From positions 1-64,000 of the forward strand of contig MPUH01000037.1 of the NCBI GenBank assembly GCA_001970955.1: a stretch of DNA of 64,000 nt, written 5' to 3'. How positions within the stretch are numbered: the first letter of the stretch is position 1; every line of letters starts with the position of its first letter. Source of the stretch: Stentor coeruleus. Lineage: Eukaryota > Ciliophora > Heterotrichea > Heterotrichida > Stentoridae. Made by a program: the position numbers and the translations under genes. Below, in pieces: positions 29,997 through 41,021 of the stretch. The notes beneath the pieces were generated by a model, which saw nothing but the letters and a program-made list of their open reading frames with translations, made no database searches and was not told where the DNA came from.

Positions 29997-30776
29997 AAAA
30001 CTTTATAAAGATATAAATCTTTTTGGTAAATATGAAGGGATGATATGTATTGATAACAAAAAATCAGGAAATGTTATATTGAATAAATGATGAAAGGGTG
30101 AATTATATGAATTTAGAAATTATATTTAGTTAATGGAATTATAATGAAAAATATTTGGTATATCGAGTTTTTTTTTGTTTAGATTTTAAATGAAGCTAAG
30201 TTTTTTGTTTTAATGAAAGACTTTTTTGTGGTTGGGAATTTGGATTTTTATTTTATTTGATATTAGTATTTATTCCCCTTTGCATATTGCTAAATGGATT
30301 TGGTTTTTATTTATTATATTATAAACTTCAATCTCTTCTACTTAAATCAAAGGAATAAAAGTTTATCTTGCGATATAGTATTTTTTTTCTATTTCCTTAC
30401 CTTAATATTTTTCTTTTACTAATTCTTTTTCTTTTTTCCTTCACTTTTTTTCTCTTTTTTTAAGTTCAGTCTTATATTTTTTCCTAATATTCCAATAGTT
30501 TCTTTTAATTATTTATCATACTCTTTACACTTCTTCAATCTATTTTATTCAACTTCCAAATCAAATACTATTTTTGTCATAATCTCAAGTAAAATTTCTT
30601 CATCCTCAAAAAATCTTCGTTCTTTCTACAATAAAACTTTCATCATTCATAGCAAGCATTTAATCAATACTTTCCTAAATATATTCTATTGAAATATATC
30701 CTCTAGAATTTCATAATCTAACTCAAGAAACATTTCTCGTAAAACTGTTAAAAACTCATTCTCCATTTATAACTAC
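29997..30776. other. Gene gap with a decayed CUE-domain gene on its right
   Basis: G/T-rich on the left, C/T-rich on the right. The right half is a pseudogene (listed separately); the rest holds nothing recognisable. Confidence 0.5.
30420..30766 (-). pseudogene. Decayed CUE-domain protein
   Basis: From an ATG at 30766 the - strand reads MENEFLTVLREMFLELDYEI followed by LEDIFQ, which fits the first two helices of a CUE ubiquitin-binding domain (M-F-P and the following acidic helix). It continues in other frames as MLAMNDESFIVERTK (third CUE helix, normally with a paired leucine), then EDEEILLEIMTKIVFDLEVE and a Lys-rich coiled coil. Several stops and at least two frame changes interrupt it, and no 15-nt introns fit. 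It begins 10 bp after the stop of the SOD-like gene on the same strand. Confidence 0.55.
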
Positions 30777-31301
30777 TTAGTTAGTAATGGTGCCTTTCGC
30801 TAGAATTTTCCCAACACCTCCAGTTTCAAGGCTTTCAGAATTCTTGCCAAATCCTAGATCATCAGGATTTTGATGGACTGCTAGAACTTTTGAAATCACA
30901 GAGAATGGCCCTGAAAGTTTCACATAAGGTTCTGAAACTTGGTATTTCCCAACACCTTCTTTATCTGCCTGAATATTCCCAAGATCGCCTACTTTGCGTT
31001 CGAAATTCCATGGACCTCCATGTTTTCTACCGAAAGGATTGTATACATTATCAGGCTTTTCAAGTGTTCCATCACGAATACTAACTCCATGTTTTTTGTC
31101 TGGATAAAGCCCTTTCACTTCTCCAGTGATTTCAGTGTTTGAGGTGTATTTTGCTTGGACAAAATGGAAAGTTCCAGAAATTTCTTTTCCACGAACTTCT
31201 GCGATTGCTCTTACTTCAGTATTTGCCCTTTCATTAGAAGTTTGAAGAGAACATGAAATGGCACTTAGAAAACCAGCTGCTACTCGTCCTAGCAATGACA
31301 T
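30777..31301 (-). CDS. Cu/Zn superoxide dismutase-fold protein lacking most metal ligands
   Basis: The 174-residue frame follows the Cu/Zn SOD fold: GTFHFVQAK, GLYPDKKHGV, NPFGRKHGGPWNFERKVGDLGNIQAD (positions about 95-120), LSGPFSVISKVLAVHQNPDDLGFG, GSG-like GGVGKILAKGTI. Compared with SOD1, the copper ligands at H46, H48 and H63 are replaced (GVSIRDG for GFHVHEFG, VYNP for HFNP) and zinc ligand H80 is Lys. H71, D83 and H120 equivalents remain. The disulfide cysteines C57 and C146 are absent. It is therefore unlikely to dismutate superoxide. I choose the ATG at 31301, preceded by GATAATAAAA, over an in-frame ATG four codons upstream. A hydrophobic N-terminus could be a targeting signal. Confidence 0.85.
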   Translation of the reverse strand: MSLLGRVAAGFLSAISCSLQTSNERANTEVRAIAEVRGKEISGTFHFVQAKYTSNTEITGEVKGLYPDKKHGVSIRDGTLEKPDNVYNPFGRKHGGPWNFERKVGDLGNIQADKEGVGKYQVSEPYVKLSGPFSVISKVLAVHQNPDDLGFGKNSESLETGGVGKILAKGTITN

Positions 31302-31520
31302 TTTTATTATCATATGATAGAAACCTTAAAAAATGTATATAAAATATCATACATAAGTTTTCAAATTTTATACAATACTAAGAATCCTATAATAATAATT
31401 CACCAAGGACATACTATAAACTAATAATTCTATTATTTATATACAATATTATTTTATTATAATATTATCTTTGAAATACAATTAAAATATTATGTTTATA
31501 TTGAAAATGCAATAAGAATA

Positions 31521-33014
31521 TTAATTACGTAGTGATGCAGCCCATTTCGTAAGTATATCACAGAGTTTTTTCTCATACACATCCTTGTCTTCTAAAACAA
31601 TTTTTTTCATCTTCCTCCCTTCAAAGCTATTCTGCCATTTCACCCTTAACCCAAGTAAACAAACAGTAATCCTAATAGTAACTTGTAAAAAATCCCTGCT
31701 TCCAAGCAAAGGGTACAAAATATTCTGTACAATACATTCAATCAATTTAAATTGTACTTTCTGTATATACTGTTTTATTTCTGGCATATACTTAAACTCA
31801 GCTCTCTCAATCCACTCCTCTAACGCATCAACCATCCTAGGATCCAACAAAACAGGTTCAGCAACAAACTTTTCTAACCACTCTAATAAAATCTGCACAA
31901 AAACCCTCACATCTTTTTCAGCTAAAAACTCATCCCATCTCCAGCTATTAAGCTGATACTATATAAATCTTACTTTATAACTCCTTATCTTACTTTCAAC
32001 TTGTTCAATAATAGTCCCAACAGGACTATTCATAGCTGTTTCATCAACAGAAACAACCATTTCTGTATTTTGTATCAATCCAAGCAATCTCATATAAGAT
32101 GGATTAGTAAAAACTGGTCTTTCTAAATCGTAAAAAGCCATAGAAACCTGTTCAGGCATATAAACCCCAAGTTCCATACCTTGTTTGATTTTTTTACATA
32201 CTTCATATACTAGTCTTGGAATATGTTCAATAGATTTAAAATTATTCCCATGCATGAGTATTGCTTGATTTGAGTAATATTCAACTAAACTTAATGGCTC
32301 TTCAGGAAAAAGTTGTCGTATTCTAGACAAATATACATAAAATTCATTGACAAATGATTGCTGCTTAGATGTTTGTATGCATTTCGACCTTTTACTTCTG
32401 ACTAAGTCTATAGCTTGAGTTGCATTTAGTTCTGTTGAGTATAACAAAAAACATGCTATTGCTAGACCTGTTCTTCCGTATCCTGCATGGCAATGAACAG
32501 CGATTTTTTCACCTCGATCTATAGGTAAACTCATCAATTGAACTAAATCAGCCATTTTGTTAATTCCAGGAGTATGCATATCTGGCCAACCCATATTATA
32601 AAAGTAGATATTCGCCTCATAAAGCTCTTCTGGAGTATATGTAAATGCACGGTTTTGTTGAAGACCATCTCCACAATAAGGATGCTCACCTGGGATTTGT
32701 AAATTAAATACACTTGTTATGTTGTTGGATTTGAATTGAGAAATTATGTTGTGTTCTTTTATTATACGACTTGAAAGACGTTGTGTTGCTAAAACATTTT
32801 CTGTTATCCAGTCAGAGTTTAAGCCTTGAATTGCAGGACTTTCGTGGTTCAGGTAGTTTTCGTGTTTACATGAGGCTCCACCACAGAAAAGACATCGGAA
32901 TTTGTTCCGAGTTTCCCAGTTCCTTTGTCTTACTTGTTTAGATCGTGACCTTACAAGCTTTAAACCATTTGTTGTATCAGAATCACTCTTCATTCTTCTA
33001 AAACAGTCACACAT
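31521..33014 (-). CDS. PTPDC1: PTPDC1-like dual-specificity phosphatase, one 15-nt intron
   Basis: A cysteine phosphatase of the PTPDC1 family. An N-terminal CLFCGGASC zinc-like motif precedes GLNSDWITENVLATQRLSS, NITSVFNLQIPGEHPYCG and the active site VHCHAGYGRTG with nucleophile C175 and the CX5R arginine. The animal protein affects cilium length, which fits a ciliate (established for the family, inferred here). The frame is broken once: removing GTAAGATTTATATAG (31959-31973) joins IRSYK to YQLNSWRWDEF and continues 129 more residues of helical C-terminus (LEEWIERAEFKYMPEIKQYI). CDS is complement of 31521-31958 and 31974-33014. Confidence 0.92.
31959..31973 (-). other. 15-nt intron in the PTPDC1-like gene
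   Basis: GTAAGATTTATATAG, phase 0, ending in an in-frame TAG that would truncate the protein if retained. A at position 10. Confidence 0.92.
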
Positions 33015-33853
33015 TAATTAATTATTAGGATTATTTAAGTGAATCTATTGTGTTTTTTATAATATATTCGGAATTGTTGTATGTAATTTTATAATATTTT
33101 GTAACTTTTGAATAGCTATATATTATAAGGTAAAAAAAATCGACAGTTTATTTTTGTGTGAATATATTGATTCTTTAGCTCTGGGGGAAAGGATAAGTAA
33201 CGGTTTATTTTTTTTAACTATTTTTTGACTTGAGTAGATTTGTATGTTTTTTGCTATGAGAGAGTGTTGGTAGTATTAGGAAAAGATATGGTTTTTTTGT
33301 GTATGGCTTGACAGTTTTGATTGAGGTTTGAAAGGATTTTTTATAAAATTTTCTTTATGTATATTCATGTGGGTATTATGTGAACTTTTTGTATTATTAT
33401 TAGTCTGGAGATATGAAATCCTGTAGAAATGAAGATTTTTATTTGAAGTTCTTAGATGCTATTTTGATCAATTTCGATATAGCCATGGTGCATTTTACCT
33501 GATGTATAGTTAGATTCTGATGAATTTTTAATGGTTTTCATTCCGCATTTACAGCAACTTGTGTAATTGTCTTAACATATTAGGTTTTGCATTCAGTAAA
33601 AATTTCACTAGTTGGTTAATTCACATATTAAAACTATAAATTGACTTTTTAATAAACTTATTTATCCATAGGGATAATTTTATAATACTAACCTTCCACG
33701 GCCTTAATGTTGATGATTAGGCTCGAGCTAGATAATAATAAGAGTATTAATGTGGAAGAGAATGATTAGGATGGAGATATTTTTTCTAGATTTTAACAAT
33801 ATTCCACCATAAAAGCATTCCATCAATTCCTTTTCAAAACTTTAATGATATTA
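33015..33853. other. Intergenic, no intact gene
   Basis: Strongly G/T-rich upstream of the PTPDC1-like gene, then mixed. A - strand stretch near 33470-33575 reads CCKCGMKTIKNSSESNYTS and on for 40 codons, possibly a coding relic, but no family is recognised. Confidence 0.4.
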
Positions 33854-35313
33854 TTAATAATATTTAGAATACGACGAATCATGTTTCAAACCTGCACTTC
33901 TATCATCAAAAGGTACAGGTGAAGGGGTTTTTACCATCATCATCTCAGAACTCCTCCTCTTATAATAACCCTTAGAAAAGGCATTTTTCCTACCATCTTC
34001 TCCACCATAATTTTCACTTTTTTCTTTATTATTACAATTCATACCATCCCATTTTTGTCTAAAAGTTATAATATTTTCTTCTAAGCCCACAATTTCTTCA
34101 GTATTTTTCTTTTTACTATTTTTTTCATTTATATTTTCTATATCACAAAATTCTGACATAAGAGGTCCTAATAAAAAATTATCAGCAATTTGAAGAACAT
34201 TTTGTTGTGAGATTTTTTTATAAGAATCTGAGTCTGTTATTGGGCATTTTGGAGATAAAATATTTGATGGGATATAAAATTGAGGATTTGATGATGGTCG
34301 TAAGGATTCTTGGTTTTGTGTATTGATATTAACATCTAAATTTGAACTTTTATATGAAGATAAAGGTTTTTTTTTAATGTTTTTTGATGTATTTATAGGC
34401 GAAAAATGTGTATTTGTAGAGAAGTTGTTTGGGATAACTTTTTGAGGAAAATTTTGTTTAGTTAAAGGTCCATCTTGGAGAATCGAGATATTGTCTGGGT
34501 TTTTAGGGGAGAAATTGTGGTTTGTTTCTGAATGCTTAGAACGATTGAAAAAACTTTTTGATGACCCTTTTCCTGATAACTCACTTGGACTTAATGAAAC
34601 TCTTTCAGGAATATCATCATAAACACTTTCACATAATATCTTATAAGTTTCTATATCTTTTTGAACATCATGTTTTATCTTAGAGTCAACATTAGCTAAA
34701 TATTTAGGTATAGCCCGGGGTTTCATAGGTGGTTTACTTGATTTCAAACTATTTGCAGACTTATTCNAACATAAAAAATATCAGGTTTTTATATAAAAAA
34801 CCATAAATTTTACTATAAAATTCTTATCTTAGAGTCAACATTAGCTAAATATTTAGGTATAGCCCGGGGTTTCATAGGTGGTTTACTTGATTTCAAACTA
34901 TTTGCAGACTTATTCCTTAAAGTTGATTTATTTTTATCATCATTCATATCATTTATCATCAACATACCTTTTTTACTAGAACTATTGTTTTGATTCTTAG
35001 AAACCTCTTCATATTTCTTCTGAGTTTTTTCATGAGTTTTTATCCCTGAGGTTGTTTTCTTTATCGATGACTTTGGAAAATTTTTAGGCTCTTCTAATGA
35101 TTTACTAAGTTTATCAAGCTCATTTTTCATATAATTAAGTTGGTCTTTTAAAATCGGTAGCAAAGTTAGCTGATTTTCTGAAATGGTTTTTAATTGTATT
35201 TGTGTGTGAGGAATACCGTTTAGAATAGTTGTTATGATAACTGGTTTCCAATTTTCTGAAGGGAACTGGAGCAGAAATTTTGATATTGTGGGATGATTAA
35301 CAATAAAGTCCAT
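33854..35313 (-). CDS. Hypothetical Ser/Asn/Lys-rich protein (frame broken by an assembly join)
   Basis: Not recognised. As assembled, the frame from ATG 35313 stops at 34813 and a second frame seems to start at 34747. The 92 bp at 34824-34915 are repeated at 34675-34766 across the N at 34767. Dropping one copy plus the intervening 56 bp and the N (149 bp) gives a continuous 436-residue frame, running through PMKPRAIPKYLANVDSKIKH without break. The first 75 residues (FIVNHPTISKFLLQFPSENW) look folded and helical; the rest is low complexity with many Ser-Pro sites (LSPSELSGKG, SPKNPDN). The product could be a kinase-regulated scaffold (inference). Confidence 0.8.
34675..34915. repeat. 92-bp direct duplication around a single N (assembly join)
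   Basis: 34675-34766 equals 34824-34915. Between them are N (34767) and 56 bp (34768-34823) that match neither flank. Removing 149 bp restores one reading frame. Confidence 0.92.
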
Positions 35314-35424
35314 TTTGAAATACTATAGACAATAAAAACTTTAAACTAAGAATAAGAGGATTTATGAAAATAAATTATATACTAATTTAACCTAAATCTT
35401 TATAACTATATCTAGATTAATATA

Positions 35425-36795
35425 TCACTTTCCTTCAAATAAAGGAAGAGCTTCTCTGCACATAGGACAAATTAGATTTATATCAAGCCATTTATTCAAA
35501 CATTCTTGATGGAAAATATGCCCACATGGTGACACCATAACTTTTTCAGTCATTTTGCTTCCTAAGCATATACTGCATTCTTTGAAATTAGTCATTTCAA
35601 CATCTTTTAGATACTCATAAGGACGTGGAAGGAAACAATTTGGTATAAATATCCGAGCTCGATATCTTTGTGAGATAACTAAAGCGGTTTGTAAACAAAG
35701 ATAGACTGTGCATATTGAAAATAACATATATGTAGGTCTTAGATGTAATGGGTTATTTGGTGAGGCTATAAAAATATACTATATATGGTTTACTAGGATG
35801 ACTATACGGGATGTTGAGATTAGGATTATGATTAATGGGCTAAATGGAGTTGTCATATTATCGTAAGCACTTAGATAGATTTGGGGGATATAAAAACTAA
35901 ACATTATAACGATCAAAACACAATAAATCCTAATAATCTGATAAGCAAGGGCATTCAAAAAAAGTGAAACAATATCTGTATAACTCATACAAAAAATCAA
36001 AAGCTGGCGGAAAAAAATCATCTGCGCCGAGGCAATAGTAAGTGAAGGTCTCTGAGCTTGAAAAATAATAAACAACAATTTTGATCTTATTGTATAAAAA
36101 GATATAATCGACCAAATCAATCCCATCATCATACTTTCAATAGAATCCTGATTTCTTATAAGTTCTTGTACATTAAAAGCAATAATAGATAAATCAATAC
36201 TCGCATTAAGAATCCAACACCATAATGATGTCTTTTTAGAAATACTTTCATATGTTCTTACTAAATCATGTACTCTAGATACAACAAAACTTTGTAAAAA
36301 ACACATACAAAACAACACAAAACTATAAATAACCCTAGGCTTCTCATAAACACTTTGATATTTTTCATTAGCATGATAATTCACACATATCATCTCTATA
36401 CAAAATCGTCCTTTTATATTAAACCTTGTATCAAAATGCAAATATCCATTATAAAAACTATCGTAAATTGATTTGTTTGTATCAGTATAATTGTTTGGGT
36501 TAAAATTTATTTGATCTGATTGATAATCATATTTAGCGGTATTGATATTAAAAGTTTGCTGTTTATCATCAACATAGAAACCGTCTTTTATAAGGATTTT
36601 TATTGTAGAGATGCTGGTTGTGTTGAGATATTCAGAGAATTTTAGTATGAAGGAACCTTTTTTTTCTTTGTAATCAAGGATGGAGTGTTTTGAATTCCAC
36701 TCGCCATAGTAAATGTTAGAACCATTTGGCTTGAGGTTTCTTGTTGATGATACAAGGTTTAGAGAGATAGAAAATGTTAGGATTAGGAATATCAT
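35425..36795 (-). CDS. Multi-pass membrane RING-H2 ubiquitin ligase (TUL1/DSC/FLY type), one 15-nt intron
   Basis: A 451-residue membrane E3. An N-terminal signal peptide (1-17, MIFLILTFSISLNLVSS) is followed by a lumenal domain to about 150, about seven hydrophobic segments (VIYSFVLFCMCFLQSFVVS, IIRIYCVLIVIMFSFYIP and others), then a RING-H2 finger at the C-terminus: CSICLG, CGHIFHQEC, CPMC. The frame breaks once; removing GTAAACCATATATAG (35779-35793) joins RIVIL to YIFIASPNNPLHLRPTYM. The LHLRPTYM and RIFIPNCFLPRPYEY wording fits TUL1/DSC-E3 and plant FLY ligases, which act in Golgi/endosome membrane quality control. The stop is TGA. CDS is complement of 35425-35778 and 35794-36795. Confidence 0.88.
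35779..35793 (-). other. 15-nt intron in the membrane RING ligase gene
   Basis: GTAAACCATATATAG, phase 0, with in-frame terminal TAG. A at position 10. Confidence 0.92.
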
Positions 36796-37764
36796 TTTTT
36801 ATATGACTGGGTTTTTATATGTTAGAATAGGTTATTTATAAGGTAAAAATTTTGGCATGAAAAAAGGATTTCTTATGTTGGCAGGATTGTGAGGTATTAG
36901 AAATATGAGGTGATGAAATTTTTGTATGTGATTATGGAAAAAGGGTTTTGATAGGGAAGGTGGAGATTTTATTTGTGAAATTTAAGGAAAAGGAGATTTG
37001 GGATAGGATTAATAAGGCGTTTTAATATGATGTAGAGAGGATTTATTAGGCTTGAAGATGATAAATTCTTGGTTTTTATTAGGATAAGTAGTTGCTAATA
37101 AGATATACTATTTAGCTAAGATTATCTTTATGCAATATGTTAAATCTTATAAACTCATTAACTTGAAGAAAATCTTAGTGAACTTATTTGAAGCTGAGGA
37201 ATGCTAAACTGCAACTGAGCTTATAAAAATACTAATTCTCATTTTACAAATTTGAGTTCATAATTTATGATATTTCTCCTTACAAAATAGTCCCTGGATA
37301 AAAGTTATTCCAAAGAATACTTAATTTAAAATCAATATTTTTATATTAATTCACTATTAAGTACAAGTTATATAGTTAGAATAGGATTCAAATATAAATC
37401 ACTTCTTTCTTTATATTATATCAATAGTTAAGTACTATATGAAAATTATGTTCCATTTACAGGTTTTTCATACAAACAAGATTGAAAAAATTATAATTTT
37501 CTCTTAAGCTCTAATCTAATAATCTTGCATAACATAATATAATTCACATCTTATCTTACCTTATAAAACATTAATTTTGAATCTCAGCAATAATTTAAGA
37601 AAATTACTTCAAAACATAATACAACCTAAAAACTAAAACCATCACAGACTATCAAATTTCCCTTCAAGTCTTAACACCTAAATCATCTAAATACATAATC
37701 TAAATCTAAGAACTCATCCCCTTTTCATATTTTTTTTTTCAAACACTTTCATATTTAAATTCAA
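36796..37764. other. Divergent intergenic region, no gene seen
   Basis: About 970 bp between divergent genes: G/T-rich for the left 300 bp, C/A-rich for the right 300 bp. No open frame or RNA gene is supported. Confidence 0.5.
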
Positions 37765-38526
37765 ATGTCCAACTATCAGAAGAACACCCAAAAATCAGTA
37801 AAAGAACTTATCAAGGACCAGAATTTAAGGGACAGCATCATTGAAGAAATGATGAGTCAAGATTTACCTATGGAAGGTTCACTAAAGCTAGAAATCAAAT
37901 CTGAAAGTGGTACTAGTTACCAATTAGCCCATGATGACCTATACAAAGTTCTAAGTTTCTACGGCGAAATAAGTGATTTTAAAGTTCAAAACAACATTGC
38001 TTCAGCAACCTTTAGAGATCCAGTCTCAGCATATTTTGCTCAAAAAACCCTCAACAACAAATATTTAAGTTTTATATCATGTTACCTCGAAGTCTCATAT
38101 GATACATGTGAAAAAACTTATATGACTGAACCTAATGCAAAATATACATGTAGATTTGAAATACAAATAGATAATGATAAAGAATTCCAAGTTGCCAGAA
38201 GGCTTATTGGGCCTAAAGGTAATAATATGAAAAGAATAGGTGAATTATGCTCAAGAGGTTTACCCAATGGTAAAATGCATGATTTCGTTAAACTTAGGCT
38301 ACGTGGAAGAGGCTCTGGGTTTAAAGAAGGGGCTAATAAAGAAGAGAGTAATGAAAATTTACATTTATGTGTAAGTTCAAAGTACCCAGATAAGTACAAA
38401 ATTGCTTGTGATGAGATTTCAAAGCTAATTTTACAGGTTTATAAGGACTATTTCAATTATTGTAGAAATAGAGGACTTAAGACTGAAGTTTTGAGGCTTA
38501 AGAAAGATGAGAGCATCCAAGAATAA
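37765..38526 (+). CDS. RRM plus KH domain RNA-binding protein
   Basis: The 253 residues combine an RRM-like beta-alpha unit (about 38-115; LYKVLSFYGEISDFKVQNN, ATFRDPVSAYFAQKTLNNKY) and a KH domain (about 120-225) whose core loop RRLIGPKGNNMKRI is the classic G-x-x-G with KG. The KH domain has an extended variable loop (LRGRGSGFKEGANKEESNEN), as in BBP/KHDC4-type KH domains. A role in splicing or mRNA handling follows from the domains; the target is unknown. The ATG follows ATTTAAATTCAA. Confidence 0.85.
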   Translation: MSNYQKNTQKSVKELIKDQNLRDSIIEEMMSQDLPMEGSLKLEIKSESGTSYQLAHDDLYKVLSFYGEISDFKVQNNIASATFRDPVSAYFAQKTLNNKYLSFISCYLEVSYDTCEKTYMTEPNAKYTCRFEIQIDNDKEFQVARRLIGPKGNNMKRIGELCSRGLPNGKMHDFVKLRLRGRGSGFKEGANKEESNENLHLCVSSKYPDKYKIACDEISKLILQVYKDYFNYCRNRGLKTEVLRLKKDESIQE

Positions 38527-38969
38527 TCATTTAATATAAGTAGGATATTTTGATTGGAAGTAAATGCTGAATAATATTTAGATATAAAAGTGAATATATG
38601 CTAAAAAAAATACGGTTCAAAAAAAGAATTATCTTTAGATTATACCTAAAAAAAACTTTATATCTGCATTTAAATTTTAAGCAAAATCTAATATTTCTCT
38701 GATAATAAATTATAGCATATCTACAATAAATCCTTATGTTTTCTATACAATTTCTCACTAAAAACCACACTTCTTTCTACCATCTTATAATCCATAGACA
38801 AATCATATCTTTATTTTTTTCATATATAATCTATATTCATCTTTAAAACTCTAATTTATTCTAATCTATATCAAACTTCCTATTCTCTAAAAGTAAATCC
38901 ATTAGAATATTCTGTATTAAATACTCACAAATAATAAAATTAAAAAAAAAAATTCCTAGTTTTTATAAT
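38527..38969. other. Intergenic, no gene seen
   Basis: AT-rich; C/T-rich toward the next start. A 79-codon open frame on the - strand here is Ile/Leu/Tyr/Arg-rich and looks random. Confidence 0.5.
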
Positions 38970-39434
38970 ATGAAAGTATCTGAAGAAGAGGAACTACAGT
39001 TTATCAACGACAAAATCACTGCAGAAATCCGCTTAAATCGGGCAATAAAAGTAGAACTTCTACGTATGAGTAAAAAATCAGATAAAAGCTTTGCTATATT
39101 ACAAGGAGACAATACACAATACAATAGGAATTTCGAATTTGTCGACAATCTTATAGAAGACTATGAGAACATTAAAAGGGAATATCAAATGGGAAAAGAT
39201 AAAAACATTAATATTGGTCACTTGTCTGCTGTTTTGAAGTCTTTAGAAGTTGAAGAAAAATACTTACATGATAATTTTTTTAAAGCTAAAGCTCATTGTA
39301 CACTTGCATTTTTCGCATATACAAATGCGAAGAATTTATTAGCTGATAAGAAGTTGATGAAATCTAAAAAGATGAGTTGGTCTGTGTGGGTGATGGTTTT
39401 TATAGTGCTTTTATTAAGTTTTTTATTAGTGTAA
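38970..39434 (+). CDS. Small tail-anchored coiled-coil protein
   Basis: Not recognised. The 154 residues are helical and charged up to about 130, then end in a single hydrophobic segment (WSVWVMVFIVLLLSFLLV) at the very C-terminus, preceded by KKLMKSKKM. This is the layout of a tail-anchored protein such as a SNARE-like or vesicle protein, but no SNARE zero-layer Q or R can be placed with confidence. The ATG follows GTTTTTATAAT, the same sequence as before the gene at 62939. Its stop is only 6 bp before the next ATG. Confidence 0.75.
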   Translation: MKVSEEEELQFINDKITAEIRLNRAIKVELLRMSKKSDKSFAILQGDNTQYNRNFEFVDNLIEDYENIKREYQMGKDKNINIGHLSAVLKSLEVEEKYLHDNFFKAKAHCTLAFFAYTNAKNLLADKKLMKSKKMSWSVWVMVFIVLLLSFLLV

Positions 39435-39440
39435 TAAAAT

Positions 39441-41021
39441 ATGAATAAACCAAACACAAAATCTTGCACCTGGGTAATAAGAAATCTATGGAAAAGTAAA
39501 GCTTTTGAATATTCAAGAGTACCTTTATTAGACACAGTGTTTTTTGATGTGTATTCCTCAAGTTATTTATGGTAAGAAAAAATTAGGTTGTTTACTGATA
39601 AGCTTGGACTTGTTAAGAAAAAAAGCCAAGCTAATTCTACAAAAGATATGATTTTAGGTAAATTTCTCCCACTTGTTGCTGATAGGGATGTTGTTGCTAA
39701 TAAAATCATGGGGAATAATTTTACTCCTGTTTATATGAACAATGCTAATATTAATGTTTTTGATGATTTAGGACTTGAGGTTGCTTTACAGATAAACCGG
39801 CCTGTTTTAGGTGAAGGTAATAGTAGGATTTTTGTGGAGTTTAAGTTGGATGAAGGAAGGCCAGTAGTAAAATATTGTAAAAAATATCATTCAGATGGCC
39901 ATGATATTGCTATTAATTTATCAGCACAGAACCTGACGGAAGCTTTAAAAATTATAGGGGATCAAGTTATTAATACCCTTGAACGTAATACTCTTGTACG
40001 AATATCTACTATAACATTAATTTTCATGCAAGATACTGATAGGAAAGTTTGGTTTATGGGAAGTTCAGAATGTCTTGTATATGAAAAATCAGGTGGTAGG
40101 AGTATATCACCCCTAACAAATCTTGACCAAATAAAACCAATGAATCTTGACATGTCATTAGCTTTATCCAAAGCCCAAAGCAACTCAAAAAGCACAAGAA
40201 ATCGTTCATTCATATCAAAGAAAAAATGCGCAGGGGATTTTTGTAGTTACATTCTTCAAAAAAACGAAAAATCTTTAGGAAAAACAAATGCGGATGTCGA
40301 AGACTTCATTTCCAAAATAACTTTAGCTTTTTATTCTGATTCAAACGGCCAAGAAAGTAAATACAAACAAGAATTAGGGTCAAATTTTATAGAAAAAGAG
40401 CATGAAAAACTTAGACTTATACAATTTACTAATTCAATTCCTTATAAATATATTTTGATAGGAAAAAGTATAATGACTGGGAAATGTAAAAGTGATTTTA
40501 TAGAATTTACAGTTGATGATGTAAAAGCTGCAGAAGAACCTGAGTTTCGTCAAATAGATAAACCCCCAAATCCTTTAGCTCATCCATCACGTATGTATGA
40601 TGAAGCTAAAGTATGTGAACGTTGCTATGAAGTTTATAATATTATAAGAAGTCTTAAAACAAAACAAGCTTCTATAAAAAGTTTACCAAAAATCAATCGT
40701 GATATCCCAAGATATTTTAAAATAAATACTGATGCTATTAATGAAGCAGTAGATGAAAAAGACTCAAAATTATTATCTCGTGAAGCGAAATCTCAATATT
40801 CTCTACTTTATAAACTTACAATTGCTGAGAAATCTAATACAATTGATCCTAATAATAAAGTCTTTGATGAAATTACGTCAAAAATTTTCCCGAATGATTA
40901 TACGAACTCTTGGGGAATGAAAACACAGGAACAGAAAAACACAGAAAGCTGGAAAAAGTATATTGCAAGCTTAAAACAAAAAAGCGTGCTTAGGAATCGT
41001 CTTAAAACTTTGAATAATTAA
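39441..41021 (+). CDS. Hypothetical protein, one 15-nt intron
   Basis: Not recognised. The real start is ATG 39441 (MNKPNTKSCTWVIRNLWKSK), six bases after the upstream stop. Removing GTAAGAAAAAATTAG (39572-39586) joins SSSYL-W to LFTDKLGLVKKK in frame and gives 521 residues. A TTG at 39588 is only an internal Leu. The protein has a globular first half (ALQINRPVLGEG, VRISTITLIFMQDTDRKVWF) and a helical, basic C-terminus after VCERCYEVYNIIRSLKTK, a possible zinc-binding Cys pair. CDS is 39441-39571 joined to 39587-41021. Confidence 0.85.
39572..39586 (+). other. 15-nt intron near the 5' end of the gene at 39441
   Basis: GTAAGAAAAAATTAG splits a Trp codon (TG|G). A at position 10. Without removal the frame meets a stop at the intron. 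Confidence 0.9.

Noticed and set aside
31585-31956. 123-codon + strand open frame
   Set aside because: Antisense to the second exon of the PTPDC1-like gene, which is supported by splicing continuity.
39588-39590. TTG as start codon of the gene at 39441
   Set aside because: Removal of the 15-nt intron 39572-39586 joins it to an ATG exon at 39441.
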